This document shows positions 42,582 to 54,799 of a stretch of 64,000 nucleotides of DNA, in pieces. Made by a program: the position numbers and the translations under genes. Numbering within the stretch: position 1 is the first letter of the stretch; every line of letters begins with the position of its first letter. A model generated the notes under the pieces. The model searched no databases and was not told where the DNA came from. It was given only the letters and a program-made list of their open reading frames with translations. This stretch comes from Enchytraeus crypticus. Taxonomy: Eukaryota; Annelida; Clitellata; Enchytraeida; Enchytraeidae. The stretch is taken from assembly GCA_905160935.1 (NCBI GenBank), contig CAJHZI010000612.1:274501-338500 (forward strand), read 5' to 3'.

Positions 42582-44730
42582 CTACAGATAGGCCGATTGT
42601 TCTTGTTGCATCTTTCTCTGTCTGGCTAAAGCTTTCTCAGCTGCTATCTGCGCAATGCTCAATGGGTCACCACTCTGCTGCAGCTGCTGCTTGTGCTGCA
42701 GCTGCTGCTGCTGTGGCACACTGCTGCGCAGCTGCTGCAGCTGCTTGTGCTGCTGCTGCTTAGAATCCTGCGCAGCTGCTGCTTCTAAATTAAGAGTTTT
42801 GAGAGTTTTACCCCCCAGGGCCCCAGCACCCGGATGTAATAGTACGGGAGGTGGGGGCGGGGGTGGGGGGCAGCCCCCCTCAGAACTGAATTCCACAGGG
42901 GGCGGTATGATCATTAGGCCATGAGATTCTCGTGCTGGCGGATCAATGAATGAAGTACTTTGATAAGAACTTTGATAAGAACTCTGATAACAATTTGACA
43001 ATTCCGAATTTCTCGACTTCGGTTCTGATATACGAGAAGTTGCGTGATTGTAATTTCTAGAAAGCTGGTGCACTTGCTGATTTTCTCTGTCCAAAGTCGT
43101 ATCCATACTGTTACAAATCTTTTCTTGCTCATCTCCATCTTTAAGTAGTAAATCGTCCAAACTTTTCCACCGGTTTGATTTTAGGTCGGTCGTTGATGCA
43201 TCAGAAAATTGTTTGGCGCCCTCTGTTGGAGTCATGGCGACTCTCATAACTCCAGTGGTCGCCTCTTTACGACCAGGCGACCAGCCCGGTCTCTGAGGGG
43301 ACCCACGAGGGGGTGCCCCTAAGAGAGGGGGTTCCGAGCTTGCCTCTGCCGCTAGACGTCTTTTCTCTACAGCTGCCTGTAGCTGCGATATGACTGAGAT
43401 AGAAGAGGGTTCGGTCTTTAGTGCTGGTGGCATGTTGATTCCAGCTGAAGATAGATTTCTGTCGTCAGAAGTTAAATGTTTGGATTGATTCATATTCCGC
43501 ATATATCTGGACTCATTTGAAGATGATAACGCTCTGGGTTGTTCCGTATTTGATGAAGGCAGAGATCTTGAATATGGAGATGTGTCAGTATATGAAGAGA
43601 ATTTTGATGTAGTTGAGAAACCATCCGTAGAGTATCCGTATACGCTGAAGTCTATAGGGGGAGGTGGTGGGGGAAGACCCGGGGAATTGGGGGAGAAGGG
43701 AATGTCGTCTGCAAGGGAGGCTAACAGGTGGGGAGGGGGAGGGGGTGGTAGGAAATCTGCTGAGTCATCTTCTTCTAGATATGAGTCATCAGTGGATCTT
43801 GTTGTGAAAGACCCAACAGTGGGCGTGGTTAATTTAGACATGGCTGTATGATTGGTGGGAGTGGTTAGTTTAGACATCGCTATATGATTGGCGGGCGTGC
43901 TTGCAGTGATTGACAGTGATTGACCCTGTTCCACGCTGTGTAGGGAGGTTCTTCTGGGTGGAGGGGGAGGGGGAACAGCATGACTCGACCTCTTCCTTCC
44001 TTCCAGTAGATCCTCCACTGATCCATGCTTCCTCAACACCACTCCGGCTGGAAAGTTCTGGGATGTCTTTCCATTTCCATCTACACCGGGTTTCAGTTGC
44101 GGTAGCTGCGCAAGAGATTTCCCAGATTTGCTTTGAGCGGATTCCCCAGTGTTGGTTCTTTCGCCGGACGTTCCCAGACTCTTCTGTCCAGAACTCGAGC
44201 TAACTCTTGATTGACTATGAGAGCGCCCAGAAGCAGCAAGAAGATCTTCCGATGACTTGCTCTGCCTCAGAGGAGCTACCGATGTCCTTTCAACCTGAAA
44301 ATCCGGTGGAGTCCCACCAGTAGCTTGGAGTTGATCCTTTTCCCTTGATCTTCTGAATTTAGCAATTCTCTTCTCCAGTGTCGTTGGAGTGTATTCCTTG
44401 CCTGACGTCCCTGTATCCACTTCACCCTTGTTGAGGCTGTAGACGTCCAGATACTTGGGCTGACCTTTCTTGACGGCATCTCTTAGAGTTCTGGTGTGTA
44501 GCTGTTGGGCTAGGGCGCCCTTAGGCTTGACATCAGTGGCTAAGAGATCAGGGGTGCTGGAGTACATGTGTTGAGAGATAAGAGAGGTCTTCTGGAAGTA
44601 TTGGTCACCTGAGGATTTCACTTTGTCACTTTTCTTATCGGAAGCCTTGATCTTGTCTGTGGCTCTGCCATTAGGTTTGTCAAGGGTGGAGATGTGGTAG
44701 GAGACGGGTTCTGATCGAGCTGTGCTCACT
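42582..44730 (-). CDS. SHANK: SHANK-like exon 14 (large terminal exon)
   Basis: 2,149 nt, phase 2 to stop. Disordered, Ser/Pro/Gln-rich, about 716 residues. PPIDF at 43647-43661 and PPVEF at 42888-42902 follow polyproline runs and fit PPxxF Homer-binding motifs. SVISQLQAAVEKRRLA near 43360-43405 resembles a conserved SHANK stretch. It ends QQEQSAYL; no SAM domain. No clear AATAAA was seen just downstream. Confidence 0.9.
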
Positions 44731-45811
44731 CTACAATGACGTCACGAAAATATAATTCTTTCATTAATCAGGAAATTATTTACCAAATAATTTGCTTCTG
44801 TTCCTGTTAATTATTAATGACTCAAATTTATGTACATCATACAGTACATCTGTCAAGTTGTCCCTTACCTCAGCAGACTAAAGACATCCAAAACAGACGC
44901 TAAATCCTTAAATATCCTAACTATTCAAAGGATTTGTGTCTGCCCTCGTACATTAAACTAAACTAATCTAAAAGACCCCGCCCTTTTTCGGATTTACTGA
45001 CCAACGACTGTAGTTAAAATTAAATTATTTTAATTTAAACTAAAACGCGAATTTAATACAGATCAAGAAATAAAGAAATATCCGAATTGATAATATCAAC
45101 GAAAAACTAAGTAAGTTCAAATTGACTCCATACTTTCCTACAATTGGTTGCTTGATACTTTGGCCTGAGTCTTACCTGTGGTTTACCTGATTCTTACCTG
45201 TGGTTTTACCTGTGATTTTACCTGATTGTTACCTGTGGTTTCACCTGTGGTTTCATCTGATTCTTACCTGTGGCTCACCTGAATCTTACCTGTGGTTTCA
45301 CCTGATTCTTACCTGTGATTTTACCTGGGTTTTACCAGTGGTTTTACCTGGATTCTACCAGTGGTTTTACCTTAGTTTTACATGTGGGTTTATCTGTGGT
45401 TTTACCTGGGTTTTACCTGTGGTTTTTCCTGTGGTTTTCTTGTGGTTTTACCCCGAGTCTTACCTGTGGTTTTCCAGTTCAGCGGCTGTGGGGGGCTGGA
45501 ACATGAGTTCACTGAGTGCAGTGCCAGTGAGCCTCTTGTTGGAGGTTCTGATGGAAGCAATCTTCTCTTCTTCCACGGACTTGGAAGGCACTGCCTTACG
45601 TCTGAGCAGTGAACGAAAAGCAAGTTCATCTGAGATGATCTCGTAGATTCCTTCTTCAGGTCCTGCAATCAAAAAGAATATTGTATTCATTACAGGAATG
45701 TGTAAAGCGGTCTCGAAGACCGGACACCGGCCATGACATCGCTCTAGAAATTGTCCGAGGTTATTATTATTATTATTATTATTGTTATTATTAATATTAT
45801 TACTATTATTA

Positions 45812-45852
<41 letters not shown>

Positions 45853-46112
45853 GTGCATTTTAGAGGACACAAAAATGACCCACCAAAAATACTGAAGTTT
45901 TTAGAGCCGACAAAGTCATACATTCTAAAAATAGAAACTCATGACAGTTTTTAGCAATTTGTTGCTAATACTAGCATCATAAGTATTGTAACTGATTGTA
46001 TTATTTTACAAGTAAGACTGCTAACCAGTATTGTCATCATTTGTCTTCAGGTTCTTTGCTTTAGTTAATGCTCGGCTCATGATTTCAGTGTAAATCCTAT
46101 CTGCTTCATCTG

Positions 46113-46153
<41 letters not shown>

Positions 46154-49100
46154 ATCAATCAATCAATCAACATTCAAACAATAGTTTTATCTGTCAGTTA
46201 ATCAATCATTCTATCAATAAGTCAGTCAGTCTAACAATCAAACATTTATTCAGTCAATCAAACAATCAACCAAATCTCTATTAGCCAAATAGCCACTATA
46301 ATATCAAAATTACATTTCAAAATATTAACAAAAACTAATTTATGGAGAATTAATTACGGAAAAGTTTGTACGGAGAATAGTAGAAATCTTAAATGCAATT
46401 TCAACAAATTACAACAAAATACACTGAAACAATAAATAAAATGCAAATAGATTACAAATAAACTATAATAAGCCACAACTAACTTAAAATAAGCTACAAA
46501 TAATTTACAAAATAAACTACAAATAAACTACAAATAACTAAAAATAAACTACAACCTTCTGGACTGCAATCATCCGAATCGAATGAATCTATAAATACAA
46601 TCAAGTTTAATCAATCAATCAATCAATTGATCGATTGAGCTGAAAAGCAATGAATATAGTTAAGAGTACATGGAAAATCAGTTTTATTACATAAATAGAA
46701 AATAATTCTTTTATCTGTCCGCAAATTATTTTCTATTGCAGTCCAAAATATTTTTACTAACGTTATAGTGAGCTAAATAGTAGTTAGCATAACTTAGCAG
46801 TAATCGCTTATATTTATTTGACACAGAAATAAAAACCACAAAGTATAGTGGAATTGCTTGCAAATACCTTTCAAATATAATCACGAATTAATTGATCAGG
46901 ACTTATTTATTAAGAATAAATAATTAACCTACATGTATGCTTCACTGAATTATCAACCCTGCATTGTTTTGTTCAATATTCTGAATTTAATCCTCACCCA
47001 CTTATTAATGGTACACACCCACTGAAATGGTACCGCCCACTGATTAATAGTACATAGATGCCGAGGACCTCTTTGGACTCTAATAATCTAATTATGACAC
47101 AGTGTCTACAAATCTCATCAGTCAAACCAGTATAAAAACAGCATGAATACCATCAGTGCAGTCCTCAGAAGTTTTATGATTTGCCCTCTGGTGTTGATGT
47201 CCGACACTAACAACTGCCACGCTCCTCACATTCATCAGGTCTTCACTCGACTGACTGGCACCTAACCCCACCCCAACAGTGCTAGATGTTGTCTTGGGTC
47301 TCAGAGATCCGGTACCGAGGTCTTGTATGGACGCAGCCGGACTGGATCTGGTGGAGGAGGGTGTGGAGTGGGAATTCAGCATGGGGGTGGAGGTACTAAG
47401 CTGACGTAGTGCGGAGAGGTTAGAGCCCTGGGATAGAGAGGAGTAGAGGGGGATCTTCCCCCCGTGACGACGTCTTGTACTGTATGCAGGGGGGTCCTTG
47501 TAGAGCACTGAAAACAGTCAATTAGTCCGATCAATATATCAAAGATTCATTCAATCAATCAATATATCAAAGATTCAATCGCTTAAGCAATCAGGTATCT
47601 CTCTGTTTTCAGTGCACTGCCAAGTGGCAGGTTCAAAGAACATATTCATACTCAAAGTCTGTTTTTTCGCACCACAAGAACATCTACTTCACAAAGTCTA
47701 TGCCTTACCATACCATAGCTATATGTAACCTATCGCTTGGGAAAAGTATGGCTTCTGAGGTGGTTTCCCATTGCCCTCAATTAGGTATAATTATTGAAAA
47801 TGCTAAGAGAGCAATTAAGTTTTATGAACATTTCGGTAAACATTGGGGTCCTTGTGGATCACTGGGTTTAATCAATAAATAAATTGATAAATAACTTTTT
47901 CAATGAAGTACTAAATTAGCAATTGACTCAGATGACAACGAAATGATCTTCTTAGTACAATGAAACATTCATTTATAAGAATATGTGAGTGCATGTATCT
48001 TAAGAAAAGAACATTTCATCAACTGTCACACATTAGTTCCTGACATGCTCTCATACTTACAGTCTACATCGTCCACACGCTACTCCGCCATTTCAGTGAA
48101 AAAACTTATCGAGTTAGTTTAACAAGTTTGATGGAGTGGATAGCACGTTTATCTGACAAGCAAGAGATTATTTGTTTCGAACCCCAGCGTCGCTGAAAAT
48201 ATCTCTTACACCAGTAAGCAGACGTTATGTTTAGCTTTGTGAGTTTTAATTAGATACATCTACATTATATTTATTATCGGAGCCTAATCTGATACTAACC
48301 CACATCTTCTGGTTTGTGTTCTTTCAACAGTGTTGCTAGGGCCTGGTTACCTGAAACTACAGCCAGCAGGGCTGCGTCTTGATTTGAGAAATTCTTTAAA
48401 TACTTGTCAGCCCCTCTGAATAACAGCATCCTAATGCAGTCAACCTGTTTTATAACAGCAGCCTAATTCAGTCAACATGTTTTATAACAGCAGCCTAATG
48501 CAGTTAACCTGTTTTATAACAGCAGCCTAATGCAGTCAACCTGTTTTATAACAACAGCCTAATGCAGTCAACCTGTTTTATAACAGAAGCCTAATGCAGT
48601 CAACCTATTTTATAACAGTAGCCTAGCCTAATGCAGTCAACCTGTTTTATATCAACAGTCTAATGCAGTCAACCTGTTTTATAACAGCAGCCTAATGCAG
48701 TAAACTGTTTTCTAACAGCAGCCTAATGCAGTCAACCTGTTTTCTAACAGCATCCTAATGCGGTCAACATGTTTTATAACAGCAGCCTAATGCAGTCAAC
48801 CTGTTTTCTAACAGCAGCCTAATGCAGTCAACCTGTTTTATAACAGAAGCCTAATGCAGTCAACCTGTTGCATTTCAATACATTGAAACGATGCAGCGGT
48901 TGAACTTTTAAGATTAAAACTTTATCGAACTTAGTACAAAAGGAAATTGAAAATACTGAAAACACAATACACATAATTATACCAGGTATACTTTGTACCA
49001 TTTTATATAAAGCTCATTTAATAGAAGGAAAGAAAAGTACAAAGTCTAAATATTGAAACAATAGAAAGCAAGTATGTTACAATGTATAAGCATTACATCA

Positions 49101-51896
49101 CAGACACAATTTTTTATAGTATGATACATTTTCTAATAAAGCAAAGCATAGTGCATTACTAATCGAATCAGATAACTCCGGTCATTTCAACAACTTCTGT
49201 TTAATCACCATCATTATTTCTCAATCGTCTCAAACTGGTTGTTAGCTGCTTTGATTCTTTATTTCATTTATATAATAACAGACAGATCATATGATCATAT
49301 TGTCTCTTACTGTTGTTATTATACGTTATCATCTACTATTATATATTATTATCTACTATTATATGTTATTCTCTAATATATAGGGGATTGACTTAATATG
49401 GCGTGGACAGAGAACAATGGAAAAAGTCTAATCGTATCTCGATCCTAGTTAAACTGGGATTTAAGGGAAGATAATGACAATGATGATGATGATTGTAGAT
49501 TACTGTGTGATCTTAATCAGATAGTAATTTAGAATCATACCAGATAGACTGGCTGGAGCCAGTGGCGACGTCGGTAGGACATTCGACCGCGGATCAGTAT
49601 GTGCAGGGTTCAAATACTGGGGTCGCCCGTCTCTGGCATCGCTCTCGAGTGAGGAAACTGACGTTAACCTTAGCTTTATCAGCTTCAGCTGTAATGCGTA
49701 TGGATACTAAGCACAATGCAGACCTGGTTATACAGAACAGCAAGATGTAGGGGTGTGTTTCCCACCCCGTTACCCGCGTTGATATCTGCTCCATAGTAAA
49801 TCAGCTGTTCTACCATCTTCACCCTTCCTCTCCTGCACGCCTGAAACACAGCAGTGTGGAGACATGATAAGTGATATAAGTGAATAAGTTGTGTGTAGAG
49901 ACATGATAAGTGGTATAAGTGAATAAGTAGTGTGTGAAGATTTGATAAGCGGTGTAAGTGAATAAGTTTTTGGTGGAGACATGATAAGTTGTATAAGTGA
50001 ATAAGTTACTTCACCCTTCCTCTCCTGCACGCCTGAAACACAGCAGCGTGGAGATATGATAAGTGATATAAGTGAATAAGTTGTGTGTGGAGACATGATA
50101 AGTGATAATTGAATAAGTTGTGTGTAGAGACATGATAAGTGGTATAAGTGAATGAGTTGCGTGTGGCGACATGGTAAGTGGTATAAGTGAATAAGTTATT
50201 TCACCCTTCCTCTCCTGCAATGCCTGCAAACAGCGAGGAGCATGTGGAGCAATGATGGATCGGCATATTTCACTTTTTGAGATTTCATAATTTTTCTACA
50301 ATGCCGGTACAATACACGTAGATAGAGCCATTACATCGCTTGTAATATCGATAAAGCTGTACACGTGAACTGAGGCAATTTTCCTTTCTATTGGTATAAA
50401 TTAGGTAACACAGCATACACCCAGTATTTCCTAAACTTGTTAAACATGTTTAAATCAAATTGTGGAAAAGTCTGTTTTAAGGATTAATGTAATGCATTAA
50501 ATATGCATCATAATGAGCTGATTTGATTTGGTTGACCGTATTTTTGATTAATTAATTAACTAATTAGTTGCATTACTGACAGATTGGTTGATTGATTGAC
50601 TGAGTGCCTCATTAATTGAGTAGCTGATTGATTGACTGATTGATTGATTGATTGATTGACTAACCTGATGTAACTCAGTCCAGCCCATGTGATCAGTAAC
50701 ATTGAGTAAAGCTCTTTCGTTCAATAACAGCTGTACACAGCTGCTGTTGTCTAGCTCATCAGCGCTGCACACACAGTGGTAGAGGGGTGTCAGTCCCTTG
50801 TTGTCCCTGTAGTTAGGTGCTGCACCCAGGTCTAGCAGGGTCTACAAACAATCAATCAGTTAACCATTCAATCAATCAGTTAATTAGTTCATATAGTTCA
50901 TCATCGCTATACAGTGGTAGAGATGCGTCAGATTCTAGAAGTAGTTAGGCGGTGCACTCAGGTGTAGCTGGTTCTAGAATCAATCAATCAAATCAATCAA
51001 CTTTTAGCAGACATTCCCCCTTAGAATGTGTCCTATCCAACTCTTCCTCCTATTTCCTTTGTGTGCCTATATCCGTGCAGCAATGAGCTAGGCAAAATTC
51101 TCAGAAATGAGAGACATATGTTTATTTGTTCACATATCACACAGTACCGCAGTCAACATATTTCGAATAACACAAAGATACTTAAGTAAAACGCAAAGAC
51201 AGGCACTCTAATACATGCAAAACCAGGCCATCAATGAAGGAGCATAACACCCTATCTAGTTGACCACCTTTGTGTCTTAGATGTGTGTCTTAAATGTGTG
51301 TCTCAGGCCCACCTGTAGAGCGGCTTGATGCCCATACAGTGCGGCCCTATGTACAGCTGTCCAGCCCTGTCTACTTCTGTAGTCCAGATGGGCACCTCCC
51401 TCTACGAGCGTCATCAGCATCTGTTTGGGATCCCTGAGTCCCACTGCCAATCCTAGCGGACTCTCTGCAATCAATCAATCGTGATTTATTAGACTAGACA
51501 ATCAAAATCAGTCAAATATCAATCAATCAATCGATTGTTATCGATATGGCACTCACTGAATTGTGCTGTATAAATGGCACTAAATAGTACTAAATTGTGC
51601 TATATATGTGGCACTAAATGGCACTGAATTTTATTACATAAATGGCACTGAATTGTGCTATATAAATGGCACAACCTCCTGTGCGATCGTCATGGAAGTT
51701 AGGATCGAGTCCCTTGATCAGAGCCTTCCTGACTGCTTCCCTCTTGTTCTCCTCCACATAGTGGAGAAACTTTATCCGCTCAGCCTGGAAAACATCATCA
51801 TCATCATCGTCATCATCATCGTCATCGTCATCGTCATTATCCCCATCATCATCATCATCACCGTTATCGTCATCGTCATCGTCGTCGTCGTCGTCG

Positions 51897-51930
<34 letters not shown>

Positions 51931-54341
51931 TATCATTATGGTCATCATCATCATCAGCGTCAACATCATCGACGGATCTAGGGGGGGCCCAGGGGGCCCG
52001 GCCCCCCCTTAGGTCTGACGATAAAAAATTGTAAACTATATTTTCATTGTTTCTATGGCAATTTCGATGTGTCAGTATGTTTGTAAGAGTAGTGGTTAGG
52101 GTGGGGGGGGGGGGGGGGGGGGTACGAGAGGGAACTCAGTTTCGCTAGATCTAATATTTTGAAATATGGTACTAGGGGCCACATTTTTTATACTAGGAGC
52201 CCCTTAAATGGTCGGGGGCCCGAAAAATGTCGACCGTTTCACTAGCTCTCAATTTTCGCTTTAACCACTGCATAAGAGGAAAAAAGGATGCTACTAAAAA
52301 AATGTGATCTCTGTCCCGCAGCATTGGTGCGAGCAGCCTTAGCTGGGAAGCCTCCCTCCTACTGCCAAATTTAGGGCCATTTTGCAATTCGTCCAAATCC
52401 GCTGAGTTTCCTCATAGGTGAAAAAATTGACCTACTTTTTTTCAAAACAAATGCATGAATTTATGCATTTTAGGTTTTCCTCACACTTTAGTGAGGGTGT
52501 GAGTGGTGGGGGGGGGGGGGAGGTAAGATACACTCACTTTATGAGCCGAGCTCAATAATGAAATCACTTTGAGCCCCCCTAGCATTTCTTCTGATTGCGT
52601 CACATGTCCCGATCTAGGCGGGGCGTAAGCAAAAATGGGTACATTCTCAAAAAAAAATTTCAGGCCCCCCTTAAAAATTCCTGGATCCGCTCCTGAACAC
52701 GTCTCACAACACACAAATACGATCAATCGTCTAATAATGTGCATTCCGTGTTAATCCCTGAGCTTCAGAATATACCCCCAAACACTAGCGGGTGATTCAC
52801 AGGTCCCGACATCATTAAATAGTGACAACTTTTGTTATAATGTAATGGTATCTAGAATGTGTCTAGTCACTTTGTAGACGAGTTAAGCTTCTGATCGTGA
52901 AGTTAAACAAAACCCATCTTCGAGGTCAGATTCTTGCAGCCGATAGCCTTGAAACAGCCTACTAGACCTACAGCAGCCCGAGCCTACTAGGCCTACAGCG
53001 GCCCGAGCCTACTAGGCCTACAGCAGTTCGAGCCTACTAGGCTTACAACTGCCCGAGCCTACTAGGCCTACAGCAGCCCGAGTTTACTAGGCCTACAGGT
53101 TCTTCGACGTGCTTCGTGCTGCAGATGACACCGTTTTAGATGTTGTTCTGACTTTCTTTACACAACGATGGCGTCAGGCCCACAAAGTGCTCGCTGTCAT
53201 TATCATGCTGTAACATTTTCAGCTATTAGAAGCCCATAGAATGCAACCCAAGCACGTTTTTATAACGTAACGCTAAATAGAATTAAGATGTAATTAATAC
53301 CGAATGACTGCCTTCGTGCATGGTTTCTTTTGTGGTTCTATTTAAGAAAACGTTAATTATAATTGTAGAATAGTTCTCTTTCTCTCTCTCTCTCTGTCTC
53401 TCGCTCTCCTCTCCCTCTCTCCTTAATCTGCCCTGTTTCTTTCTCTTTTTCTTACCTTCAGTACAGCATGCCATGCAGAATATGAAATTATCTGTAACTC
53501 TTTTGCTCTTTCTCTTCAGCGCCTGTTTTATTTCAATTCGCTTGGGTGAATCGATTTGTTTTCGACGGGGGACGCCCTTGACACCATCCTTGTATGTGGT
53601 AACAGACGTTAAACCTTTCTTTTTTATTAATATTACTGTTATTGTTACTGTTATTGCCATATCATTGCTATTGTTATTGCTATTGCTATCGCTATTGCTA
53701 TTTCTATTCTTAATGCTATAGCTATTGCTATTGCTATTGTTACTATTAATTAGACGGGGATAGTTTGAACCAGAAAAAATATGAAGGAAATAGAGGCAGA
53801 GTCAGACCGAGATTAGGTATGTTAGATGATTTAAAGACTCACGCATATGTGGAAATGAATAGGAAAGCTGAAGACAGAGAAGAGTGGAGGCGTTATATAC
53901 CATGGACCTGCCAGTAGGCAGTGCACTAAGAGAGAGAGAGAGAAAGAGAGAAAGAGAAAGAGAATGAGAGAAAGAGAGAAAGAGAGAGAGAGAGAGAGAA
54001 AGAGAGAAAGAGAGAGAGAGAGTATGAACCTTTGTGTTGGCAGCTTTGAGAGATCTCGGCTTGAGGGCGATTGACTTGTGCAGTCTCTTCTTGTACTTCA
54101 TCTGCAGAAAAATAAATAAGTAAATTACACAATATTGGTTCTTAGATGTAAATCTTAAAATAGTTCAACTGCACGTATGTCTTAAAACTCGACTAAAGCA
54201 GCCTAAGTTTTTTATGAAGTACTATGTCTGCAGTTCTTATCGGAGAATTGGACCACTATAGTTTCATATTAAGAGGAAACAGGAAGACAGGGAAGAGTGG
54301 AGGCGTTATATAGCATGGACCTGCCAGTAGGTAATGCAATA

Positions 54342-54384
<43 letters not shown>

Positions 54385-54758
54385 GAGAAAGTTTCATATT
54401 GCGCTATTCCTGCAACTCCTAAATAATTTTTATTTATTATACCTGTAAATATTTTGCATGACAGCAGGTTATACGTGTGAATCTTATTATTTAGCAGCGG
54501 ATTACGATTGTTATTGTGTGATTCTTTGGTTATTGTTATAATATAGCACGTTATACATGGCATTCTATTTCTTTGAAGATATGTCATGTATGTATCTGTA
54601 ACTCTACTAATTAGACGATATGTTTTACCATTAACTCTAATTAATTATAGAAGTCTTATTAGAAGACGTGTGCTGTGGGGATATCCCTGACATTATCTTT
54701 GGATGAGGAAACGGACGATAAACCTGTATGATTATTATTATTATTACTATTATTGCTA

Positions 54759-54799
<41 letters not shown>

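Noticed and set aside
43582..44203. Gly-rich plus-strand frames opposite SHANK exon 14
   Set aside because: Complements of polyproline codons in the real exon.
45751..45954. Poly-Ile / poly-Asn open frames over ATT repeats
   Set aside because: Trinucleotide microsatellite translation only.
48445..48872. CRISPR-like regular repeats (32 bp)
   Set aside because: No unique spacers; units are contiguous near-copies of an exon edge in an animal genome.
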